NCBI GenBank assembly: GCA_027620105.1
Contig: JAQCIA010000098.1
Location: 1-7,172, forward strand
Direction of reading: 5' to 3'
DNA length: 7,172 bases
From: Verrucomicrobiota bacterium
GTDB taxonomy: Bacteria > Verrucomicrobiota > Kiritimatiellia > UBA8416 > JAIOPI01
In this document: positions 1-4,260 of the stretch, piece by piece
Layout: each line of letters begins with the position of its first letter
How positions within the stretch are numbered: the first letter of the stretch is position 1
The notes under the pieces: model-generated
Told to the model about the DNA's origin: nothing
Databases searched by the model: none
Seen by the model: only the letters and a program-made list of their open reading frames with translations
Program-made: the position numbers and the translations under genes

Positions 1-90
1 GGCCCAGAATGTCCGCAATTGGAGGGCGAGCGTCCCGCGAGCCGTTCTTGAGCGTATCCCAAACGAGGCTCTAAGTAAGTGCCATTCGGG
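1..90. other. Left-edge sequence, no confident gene
   Basis: No gene can be assigned here. One plus-strand frame is open from base 2 to the TAG at 119-121, about 39 codons reading roughly AQNVRNWRASVPRAVLERIP at its start. It could be the tail of a preceding cassette gene that runs into the attC-like site at 91-149. I do not recognise the sequence, and a frame this short at a window edge is weak evidence. Confidence 0.2.
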
Positions 91-149
91 GCATAACATG
101 GCCGATCGGGGGGGCTGCTAGTGGTGCCCCGAGATTTGCGACGTTGGCC
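91..149 (+). other. Possible attC-like site preceding the first cassette
   Basis: An AAC-ended box GCATAAC (91-97) and a GTT box GTTGGCC (143-149) flank short complementary arms, TCGGGG (106-111) and CCCCGA (127-132). A competing perfect repeat pairs TCGGGGCA (86-93) with TGCCCCGA (125-132). Box spacing suits attC, but neither box fits RYYYAAC/GTTRRRY exactly and the stem is short. If real, it marks the left boundary of the cassette carrying the PIN toxin pair, whose promoter begins 10 bases later. Confidence 0.27.
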
Positions 150-158
150 GCGCGCGTC

Positions 159-196
159 TTGACAGACCGACCCGTATTCTGTACGCTTCTGTACAG
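159..196 (+). promoter_or_regulatory. Promoter and operator of the Phd/PIN toxin-antitoxin pair
   Basis: A perfect -35 box TTGACA (159-164) is followed at 17 bases by TACGCT (182-187), which matches the strongest -10 positions. Two GTAC-core repeats overlie the -10 region: CTGTACGC (179-186) and the palindrome CTGTACAG (189-196), with centres 10 bp apart. TGTACA-type cores are the known binding sites of the E. coli YefM-YoeB complex, so negative autoregulation is likely. A good ribosome-binding site, GGAGG (200-204), lies six bases before the ATG. Confidence 0.55.
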
Positions 197-210
197 ATTG
201 GAGGTCTATC

Positions 211-438
211 ATGACAACCGTAACACTCACCGAATTCAGAAGCCACGCGTCGGGCATGCTTACCCGAGTCGAACGAGGGGAAACATTGGTTGTTCTGCGC
301 CATGGCCGCCCCATTGCCGAGGTGATCCCCGTATCGCGCGAGGGCGACACGCAGCCTTCCTGGAAAAGGCCCGCGCTGCGCCTCACGGCGAAAGGGGCAG
401 CACTCTCGGCGGCAATTCGGGAGGAGCGAACCCGGTGA
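211..438 (+). CDS. Phd/YefM-family antitoxin of a PIN-toxin pair
   Basis: A 75-residue antitoxin. Residues 1-42 show the Phd/YefM N-terminal pattern (MTTVTLTEFRSHASGML, then VERGETLVVLRHGRPIAEVI), which forms the dimeric DNA-binding fold. The C-terminal part, with PSWKRPALRL and ending IREERTR, is the region that wraps around and blocks the toxin in this family. The start is supported by GGAGG six bases upstream and by the promoter at 159-187. Its stop overlaps the toxin's GTG start (GTGA, 435-438), a normal arrangement for translational coupling. It should neutralise the downstream PIN ribonuclease and repress its own operon through the CTGTAC repeats. Phd-type antitoxins paired with PIN toxins are common, so this is VapBC-like in function although the antitoxin fold is Phd. 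Family assignment is firm; exact partner specificity is inferred. Confidence 0.88.
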   Translation: MTTVTLTEFRSHASGMLTRVERGETLVVLRHGRPIAEVIPVSREGDTQPSWKRPALRLTAKGAALSAAIREERTR

Positions 439-848
439 AGTTCTATCTCGATTCCTCTTCGTTCGCCAAGCGGTTCGTTGAAGAGAACGGCAGTGATAGC
501 GTCGAGACCGCCTGCTCCCAGGCCTCAGAACTGGGCCTCAGCGTGATCTGTGTTCCCGAAGTCGTGTCCGCACTCAATCGGCGGAAGCGGGAACACACAC
601 TCACGGACGTTCAGTGTCGCGAGGCGAAGCAGCGCCTGCTTGACGATGTCCGCGACGCGGTCATCGTCAACCTCACTCCTTCGGTCATCGGGTCCGCCAT
701 CCGTATTCTGGAGGCAAGCCCCGTCCGCGCCATGGATGCACTGCAGGTAGCCTGTGCGCTGGAATGGCGTGCCGATTTGTATGCATCCTCGGACGACCGG
801 CAATTGAAGGCCGCCAAGAAGGCGGGGCTCAAGACACAACGAATTTGA
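435..848 (+). CDS. PIN-domain ribonuclease toxin (VapC-like)
   Basis: A 137-residue PIN toxin, a metal-dependent ribonuclease that cleaves RNA (tRNA or rRNA in studied VapC proteins) when freed from its antitoxin. The acidic active-site residues are all visible: D6 in the N-terminal FYLDSSSFAKRF, E42 in PEVVSALNRR, D101 in RAMDALQVACAL, and D120/D121 in ASSDDRQLKAAKKAGL. The length is usual for the family. I chose GTG at 435 because it begins exactly at the conserved strand, overlaps the antitoxin stop by 4 bases, and has GGAGGA (420-425) at suitable spacing. The longer frame from 144 would run through the antitoxin gene in another frame and is not credible. An attC-like site begins 3 bases after the stop, so antitoxin and toxin form one cassette. 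The RNA target cannot be read from the sequence. Confidence 0.88.
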   Translation: MKFYLDSSSFAKRFVEENGSDSVETACSQASELGLSVICVPEVVSALNRRKREHTLTDVQCREAKQRLLDDVRDAVIVNLTPSVIGSAIRILEASPVRAMDALQVACALEWRADLYASSDDRQLKAAKKAGLKTQRI

Positions 849-851
849 AGC

Positions 852-924
852 AGCCAACATCCGCCTGGAGCACGACGCCGGTTCCGCTGCGCGCCACCGG
901 CGAGGCTCAGGCGGGGCGTCGGGC
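852..924 (+). other. attC-like site after the PIN toxin
   Basis: Begins 3 bases after the toxin stop. The AAC box AGCCAAC (852-858) is followed by arm CCGCCTGGAGC (861-871), which pairs with GCTCAGGCGG (905-914) if one G is left unpaired. Inner GCCGG (877-881) pairs with CCGGC (897-901). The right box is GTCGGGC (918-924), where the near-invariant GTT has become GTC, so the site may be inactive. One unpaired base in the left arm is a hallmark of attC. The left arm matches that of the site at 4136-4198 at 17 of 19 bases. Confidence 0.5.
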
Positions 925-988
925 GACAACGTCGCGTCACTGCTAATTGCCACGAACTCGAAGTCACACATTACGAAACCAAATCAAG

Positions 989-1375
989 ATGAAACCATTA
1001 TCCACCATCCTCCGCCTCAACGCCGCGTCCTGCATACTTTTTGGGCTGCTTTTTGCCTCCGCTCCAGAGTGGACGAGTGCTTTGATTGGGAATGCTGCGC
1101 CGCTGGTCCTCCGCATCGTCGGCCTGGGTTTGATTCTGAATGGCGCACATCTCCTGTTTGCATCGAGTCGCTCCAAGCCGCTCTGTCCGGAGTTGCTATA
1201 TTTTGTGTTGGGTGATTTCGCATGGGTCGTTGCCACAGTCGTCCTGCTCGTTCTCGGCGTGGGGGTCACGACAACTGCTGGGATTGTCGCGGCCATTTTG
1301 ATCGCGATGCTGGTCGGCTCGCTTGGGTTCATGCAGTTCCGCCATGCTCGCCGGCTTTGTCTCTCAGCGCAGTGA
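989..1375 (+). CDS. Small four-helix membrane protein, function unknown
   Basis: A 128-residue hydrophobic protein with four likely membrane helices at roughly residues 8-28, 38-57, 68-92 and 95-115. Basic residues sit at the N-terminus (K2, R9), in the short SSRSKP loop between helices 2 and 3, and at the C-terminal RHARR. By the positive-inside rule both ends and that loop face the cytoplasm. I chose ATG at 989, directly before the first helix; an in-frame ATG at 947 would add a non-hydrophobic 14-residue leader lying close to the attC-like site. No strong ribosome-binding site is visible. It lies between two attC-like sites, so it looks like a single-gene cassette. The pattern recalls small uncharacterised integral membrane proteins of proteobacteria and related groups. 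I cannot name a function. Confidence 0.75.
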   Translation: MKPLSTILRLNAASCILFGLLFASAPEWTSALIGNAAPLVLRIVGLGLILNGAHLLFASSRSKPLCPELLYFVLGDFAWVVATVVLLVLGVGVTTTAGIVAAILIAMLVGSLGFMQFRHARRLCLSAQ

Positions 1376-1390
1376 GCATCAGATGAAGTC

Positions 1391-1483
1391 GCCGAACCAT
1401 GCGCTGCAGCGAACCCGGCCATCGCGCTCCGGTTGCAATCGTGTGTCCGCGTGGACCGGGTCGCTGAGCTTGAGTCGTTGGGC
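1391..1483 (+). other. attC-like recombination site (best example)
   Basis: Left box GCCGAAC (1391-1397) differs by one base from the complement of right box GTTGGGC (1477-1483), which fits GTTRRRY exactly. Arm CAGCGAACCCGG (1407-1418) pairs with CCGGGTCGCTG (1456-1466), leaving one unpaired A in the left arm only, as attC sites do. The loop region 1419-1455 is the variable part. The left arm translates as NHALQRTR, a string I recall at the ends of many integron-cassette and repeat-derived hypothetical proteins. The site lies between the membrane-protein stop (1375) and the DUF3024 start (1493). Confidence 0.62.
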
Positions 1484-1492
1484 TCTTTAGAA

Positions 1493-1837
1493 ATGGCACT
1501 TCACGACATAGCGCGCAAATCGGTTGAAGCAATTCTCTCCAAGTATTGCGCAGAAAAGATACCCGAAAGGGTTCGTGGCCAAATTCGACTGGCTTTCACC
1601 CTTCGAGGTCATCGTGTAACGCTTCTCGAAGAACGGCCGCTCTTCGACAATCGCAAGAAGTGGACCCAGCACAAGGTGGCACAGTTCAGACAAGATCCGG
1701 AGACCCTCGAGTGGACCCTCTACTGGGCAAGGCACAATGCCCGCTGGCTGCGCCTGGAGGAATTCTCTCCCACACGGAATTTCAATCAGGCACTCAAAGA
1801 GGTGGAGGCAAATCCCCATGGCGTCTTTTGGGGCTGA
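1493..1837 (+). CDS. DUF3024 family protein
   Basis: A 114-residue soluble protein that fits DUF3024 along its length. The recognisable parts, in order, are the N-terminal helix ending SKYCAEKIPERVRGQIRL, the strand RGHRVTLLEERP, then AQFRQDPETLEWTLYWARHN, and the closing EANPHGVFWG, which is the usual end of the family. The function is unknown. The family is common as single genes in accessory DNA of many bacteria. I chose ATG at 1493; an upstream in-frame ATG at 1433 lies inside the attC-like hairpin, and its extra residues are simply that repeat translated. The start is only 9 bases from the end of the GTT box and has no clear ribosome-binding site, as is often seen for cassette genes. Another attC-like structure follows at 1862. 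Confidence 0.82.
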   Translation: MALHDIARKSVEAILSKYCAEKIPERVRGQIRLAFTLRGHRVTLLEERPLFDNRKKWTQHKVAQFRQDPETLEWTLYWARHNARWLRLEEFSPTRNFNQALKEVEANPHGVFWG

Positions 1838-1861
1838 GCACGAACTCCGAAAGCCCCCCAA

Positions 1862-1950
1862 AGTGCTGAACGGTACGCGTGCTCGCGGCACGCGTACTGC
1901 GAAAGGACGAGGAGCAGGCCTCGCGCCGCGAGCACGAGCCAGTTAGCACT
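1862..1950 (+). other. Weak attC-like site after DUF3024
   Basis: AGTGCTGAAC (1862-1871) pairs, with one bulged G, with GTTAGCACT (1942-1950, within AGTTAGCACT). The inner arms GTGCTCGCGGC (1879-1889) and GCCGCGAGCAC (1925-1935) are a perfect 11-bp inverted repeat. The box-arm-loop-arm-box order and the place after a cassette-type gene suit attC. The right box GTTAGCA departs from GTTRRRY in its last two bases, and the left box GCTGAAC has one mismatch. The inner arm overlaps a second hairpin (1873-1897), so the two folds exclude each other. Confidence 0.38.
1873..1897. repeat. Perfect 10-bp hairpin with 5-base loop
   Basis: GTACGCGTGC (1873-1882) and GCACGCGTAC (1888-1897) form a perfect stem around TCGCG. 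No T-run follows, so it is not a standard intrinsic terminator. It competes with the longer pairing between 1879-1889 and 1925-1935. It could be a regulatory switch, an operator, or the folded left half of an attC. Confidence 0.6.
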
Positions 1951-1968
1951 GGCGTTAACTTCGTCCAA

Positions 1969-2010
1969 CGCCCTTGCCCTCGCCGCGCAAGCGCGTCGAG
2001 AACAAGGGCG
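1969..2010. repeat. 42-bp imperfect palindrome upstream of the sulfatase
   Basis: CGCCCTTG (1969-1976) and CAAGGGCG (2003-2010) enclose a second stem, CTCG with CGAG and CGCGC with GCGCG, around a tiny central AA. The stem has one internal CC/AA loop and one C/T mismatch. It ends 44 bases before the sulfatase ATG. No T-run follows on either side. A transcript hairpin in the sulfatase leader or an end of the preceding unit are both possible. Confidence 0.55.
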
Positions 2011-2018
2011 CCGGCCCA

Positions 2019-2031
2019 ACAGCCACCGTTC
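2019..2031 (+). repeat. 13-bp direct repeat, left copy flanking the sulfatase
   Basis: The 13-mer ACAGCCACCGTTC occurs here, 24 bases before the sulfatase ATG, and again at 3512-3524, 53 bases after its stop. Nearby GCGGGAAAGAGTG (2033-2045) also resembles GCGGAAAGAGTG just after the sulfatase stop, though in a different order. A chance 13-base match within 7 kb is not rare, so only the placement at both ends of one gene is suggestive. Confidence 0.4.
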
Positions 2032-2054
2032 TGCGGGAAAGAGTGGAAGGAACC

Positions 2055-3458
2055 ATGAAGGACTATGCGCGCATGACAAGGCCCCCCAACATTATCCTGA
2101 TCAATTGTGATGATCTCGGCTACGGAGATCTGGGCTGCTATGGCTCCAGACGTAATGCTACACCGCATCTGGACCAACTGGCGGTGGAAGGGGTGCGGTT
2201 CACCGATTTCTACATGGCGTCCCCTGTGTGCTCCGCTTCGCGTGCAGCGATGCTGACGGGGTGCTATTCGCAGCGAATCGGCTTTGCCGACTATCAGGTA
2301 CTCTTTCCCGGGCAGGCGCAAGGCCTCAATCCGAAGGAGGCAACCATCGCCAGGCAGTTGAAACTAGTCGGCTATGACACAAAGATCATCGGCAAATGGC
2401 ACTGCGGCGATCAGCCGGAGTTCCTCCCGACCAGCCACGGGTTTGACGAATACTTCGGGATTCCATTCAGCAATGACATGGGGCGACAGGCGAATGGGCT
2501 TGAAAGGCCCCCATTGCCGCTTATGCGAAACGATGAGGTCATCCAACAGCAGCCGGATCAGCGCGGCATTACCGAACGGTATGTAGATGAATCCCTGCAG
2601 TTCATGCGCCGTGACCGAGAGAATCCCTTTTTGCTGTATCTGGCACACATGTACGTCCACGTGCCACTGTTCGTCCCGAAGCAGTTTCTCGACATCTCGC
2701 GCAATGGCGCGTACGGCGGCGCTGTCGCCTGCATTGACTGGGCAATGGGCATGATCGAGGCGGAACTGAACCGATTGGGCATTAAGGACGAGACGCTGGT
2801 CATCTTCACTTCTGATAACGGTTCCCGTGCTCTCGATGAGGGCGGCAGCAACGCGCCGTTGCGCGGCACCAAGGCGCAAACCTGGGAGGGCGGACAAAGG
2901 GTTCCCTGCATCATGCGTTGGCCGGGGAAGATCGCCGCTGGGACGACCTGCGAGGGGATTGCCTCCTCCATCGACCTTTTTGCCACACTGGCCGAGCTCG
3001 CTGGTGCACCACTGCCGGCGGACACGACGCTTGACAGTATCTCGCTGGTGGAGACCATCATGGAAGGAAAGGCCACCAAACGGGATACCTTCGCCTACTA
3101 CAAGGGCCCAAACCTCGAGGCCGTGCGCAAAGGCGATTGGAAACTGCACTTCTGCAAGATCGGCTGGAAGCCAGATGGCGCCGATAATCAGGTGTTGCCG
3201 GAACTTTACAACCTGCGCGATGATATTGCCGAAGCCAATAACGTCCACGACCGGCATCCTGAGATTGTCGATGAGATTGAGGCGGCGGCCGAGGATTTTC
3301 GGCGGGTCTTCGGTGATCGGCGGCTGGACCGAACAGGGACGGAGATCCGCGAAGTGGGTCTGTGCAAGAATCCCGCGCCATTGACCAAGTACGACGAGAA
3401 TCATCCTTACATGATCGCTTACTACGATCTGGCCGACATGCCGACCATGTGCGGGTAA
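2055..3458 (+). CDS. Sulfatase (arylsulfatase-type, formylglycine dependent), no signal peptide
   Basis: A 467-residue sulfatase of the alkaline-phosphatase superfamily that hydrolyses sulfate esters. Metal ligands D19/D20 sit in ILINCDDLGYGDLGCYGS. The active-site motif is C59-S-A-S-R63 in SPVCSASRAAMLTG, where C59 would be converted to formylglycine; Ala in place of the classical Pro is a known variant. Also visible are GKWH (K114, H116), HGFDEYFG, H202 in YVHVPL, D254-N255 in FTSDNGS, and K273 in LRGTKAQTWEGG. The length is normal. I chose ATG 2055 because GGAAGG (2045-2050) precedes it; the 27 extra codons from 1974 would include part of the 42-bp palindrome. No hydrophobic signal peptide occurs with either start, unusual in a family mostly exported. 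The substrate (sugar sulfate or other) cannot be told. No maturation enzyme is in the window. It lies among cassette-like genes but has no attC of its own. Confidence 0.92.
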   Translation: MKDYARMTRPPNIILINCDDLGYGDLGCYGSRRNATPHLDQLAVEGVRFTDFYMASPVCSASRAAMLTGCYSQRIGFADYQVLFPGQAQGLNPKEATIARQLKLVGYDTKIIGKWHCGDQPEFLPTSHGFDEYFGIPFSNDMGRQANGLERPPLPLMRNDEVIQQQPDQRGITERYVDESLQFMRRDRENPFLLYLAHMYVHVPLFVPKQFLDISRNGAYGGAVACIDWAMGMIEAELNRLGIKDETLVIFTSDNGSRALDEGGSNAPLRGTKAQTWEGGQRVPCIMRWPGKIAAGTTCEGIASSIDLFATLAELAGAPLPADTTLDSISLVETIMEGKATKRDTFAYYKGPNLEAVRKGDWKLHFCKIGWKPDGADNQVLPELYNLRDDIAEANNVHDRHPEIVDEIEAAAEDFRRVFGDRRLDRTGTEIREVGLCKNPAPLTKYDENHPYMIAYYDLADMPTMCG

Positions 3459-3489
3459 ACAGGGACAGCGGAAAGAGTGAATTGCATTC

Positions 3490-3511
3490 AAGCCGTTGCT
3501 CGCGACGGCTT
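3490..3511. repeat. Hairpin downstream of the sulfatase
   Basis: AAGCCGT (3490-3496) and ACGGCTT (3505-3511) form a perfect 7-bp stem with an 8-base loop, 31 bases after the sulfatase stop. It could end the sulfatase transcript or protect its 3' end. No run of T follows, so an intrinsic terminator is not supported. The 140 bases between the sulfatase and yefM hold this hairpin, the 13-bp repeat and the yefM promoter, but no attC that I can defend. Confidence 0.4.
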
Positions 3512-3524
3512 ACAGCCACCGTTC
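3512..3524 (+). repeat. 13-bp direct repeat, right copy flanking the sulfatase
   Basis: Second copy of ACAGCCACCGTTC, in the same orientation as the copy at 2019-2031. It starts at the foot of the hairpin at 3490-3511 and lies upstream of the yefM promoter. Confidence 0.4.
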
Positions 3525-3560
3525 GGTGCATGGACAATGGCGCAGCAGGTTGTCGGTAGA

Positions 3561-3595
3561 TTGACGTCCCTTTTGGCGTACAGTATCCTGTACGC
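3561..3595 (+). promoter_or_regulatory. yefM-yoeB promoter with overlapping operator
   Basis: TTGACG (3561-3566), 17 bases, then TATCCT (3584-3589) form a good sigma-70 promoter. A perfect inverted repeat, GCGTACAG (3576-3583) and CTGTACGC (3588-3595), straddles the -10 box. Its two GTAC cores are centred 12 bp apart, the spacing I recall for the paired YefM-YoeB palindromes of E. coli. Repressor bound here would block RNA polymerase directly. Transcription should begin near 3596-3599, at or within three bases of the yefM ATG. Confidence 0.65.
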
Positions 3596-3598
3596 ATT

Positions 3599-3849
3599 AT
3601 GCATGCCATTACCTACACGGAAGCTAGAGAGAAACTGGCGACAACGATCAAGAAGGTATGCCGAGACCACAACCCAGTCATCATCACGCGGAAGAGGGAA
3701 GACGCGGTCGTGATGATGTCCTTGGAGGACTACGAGTCACTACAGGAGACCTCCTACCTCCTGCGAAGCCCCAAGAGCGCCCAGCGACTCATGGCGGGGT
3801 CAAGGAACTCAACCGAGGGAAGGGGAAAGAGCGGAAACTGGTCGAATGA
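3599..3849 (+). CDS. yefM: YefM-family antitoxin, frameshifted near its C-terminus
   Basis: Residues 1-67, from MHAITYTEAREKLATTIKKV to YLLRSPKSAQRLMAG, align clearly with E. coli YefM (DNA-binding N-terminal domain; MSLEDYESLQETSYLLRSP is diagnostic). After the GGGG run at 3796-3799 the expected tail VKELNRGKGKERKLVE continues in the -1 frame to TGA at 3847-3849. Adding one G would give 83 residues, the length of E. coli YefM, with an ATGA overlap onto yoeB. As written, translation instead runs to 3982, giving 127 residues with an unrelated tail. The missing segment is the part that wraps YoeB, so the product should bind DNA but neutralise poorly. ATG 3599 is nearly leaderless and has no ribosome-binding site. 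Causes could be a homopolymer base-call error, a genuine mutation, or frameshifting. Family assignment is firm; functional state is open. Confidence 0.85.
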
Positions 3850-4100
3850 AGATCATCTTCTCGACCCAGGGTTGGGAGGACTACTTGCACTGGCAAGCAA
3901 CGGACCTCACGCTTCTGCGGCGCATCAACGACCTCATCAGGGAAGTCACGCGCACGCCGTTCAAGGGGACTGGAAAGCCTGAGCCGCTTCGCCACGTACT
4001 GGCTGCATACTGGTCCAGAAGGATTGCCGAAGAACACAGGATGGTGTACAAAGTGGAGAACGACACGGTGCGGATCGCCCAGCTTCGTTACCATTACTGA
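3846..4100 (+). CDS. yoeB: YoeB-family mRNA interferase toxin
   Basis: An 84-residue RelE-superfamily toxin matching E. coli YoeB in length and along its whole sequence (GWEDYLHWQATD, then IREVTRTPFKGTGKPEPL, WSRRIAEEHRMVYKV, ending RYHY). It cleaves mRNA in the ribosomal A site when not bound by YefM. The catalytic residues E46, R65, H83 and Y84 occur at the same positions as in E. coli, so the toxin looks intact. Its ATG overlaps the stop of the corrected yefM frame (ATGA, 3846-3849), and no strong ribosome-binding site precedes it, so translation probably depends on ribosomes ending yefM there. With the frameshift as written those ribosomes would pass through in another frame, which might reduce toxin production. 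An attC-like site starts 35 bases after the stop. Confidence 0.95.
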   Translation: MKIIFSTQGWEDYLHWQATDLTLLRRINDLIREVTRTPFKGTGKPEPLRHVLAAYWSRRIAEEHRMVYKVENDTVRIAQLRYHY

Positions 4101-4135
4101 GTGGCTTTCTGAGTTCTGGCGAGAACAATGGGCGG

Positions 4136-4198
4136 CGCCAACAACCGCCTGGTGCGTATTCTCGCTCCGCTCGAAACGCACAGGCTGTGGCGTTCGCC
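4136..4198 (+). other. attC-like site after yoeB
   Basis: Left box CGCCAAC (4136-4142) and right box GTTCGCC (4192-4198) keep the key AAC and GTT. Arm GCCTGGTGCG (4147-4156) pairs with CGCACAGGC (4177-4185) if one G is left out of the left arm, the same bulge position as in the site at 852-924. The left-arm stretch 4137-4155 matches 853-871 at 17 of 19 bases. The site ends 62 bases before glmS and would be the right boundary of the array. A TAAAAT at 4221-4226 just beyond it could be the glmS -10 box, but I see no convincing -35. Confidence 0.52.
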
Positions 4199-4260
4199 CG
4201 GCAACGGGATGTTTCAAGAATAAAATAATGGCGGCGCGGTTCTGTGGTTGAGGTGACATC

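Larger units (their letters stand above)
91..4198 (+). mobile_element. Integron-like gene cassette array without integrase (CALIN-like)
   Basis: Four short genes or two-gene modules, all on the plus strand, are each followed by an imperfect inverted repeat with attC layout: an AAC box, a left arm, a variable loop, a complementary right arm, and a GTT box. The sites are at 852-924, 1391-1483, 1862-1950 and 4136-4198, with a possible fifth at 91-149. The contents (two toxin-antitoxin pairs, a small membrane protein, a DUF3024 protein) are typical of sedentary integron cassettes. No integrase gene or attI is visible. The sulfatase at 2055-3458 sits inside the array without its own recognisable attC. 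The structure is seen in the sequence; calling it an integron array is inference. Confidence 0.45.

Noticed and set aside
144..434. Extended N-terminus for the PIN toxin
   Set aside because: It would run through the promoter and antitoxin gene in another frame; the PIN fold starts at the GTG at 435.
1433..1492. Upstream start for the DUF3024 gene
   Set aside because: The extra residues are the translated attC-like hairpin, not part of the family.
2364..3491. 375-codon minus-strand open frame opposite the sulfatase
   Set aside because: Shadow of the sulfatase, whose catalytic motifs are all in the plus-strand frame.
3490..3511. Intrinsic terminator after the sulfatase
   Set aside because: The stem is sound but no T-run follows on either strand.
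3459..3560. attC site after the sulfatase
   Set aside because: GTT-containing boxes exist (for example GTTCGGT at 3521-3527), but no AAC box with complementary arms could be matched to them.
4101..4260. glmS ribozyme riboswitch
   Set aside because: No ribozyme-like core is evident; the interval is mostly occupied by the attC-like site and an AT-rich patch.
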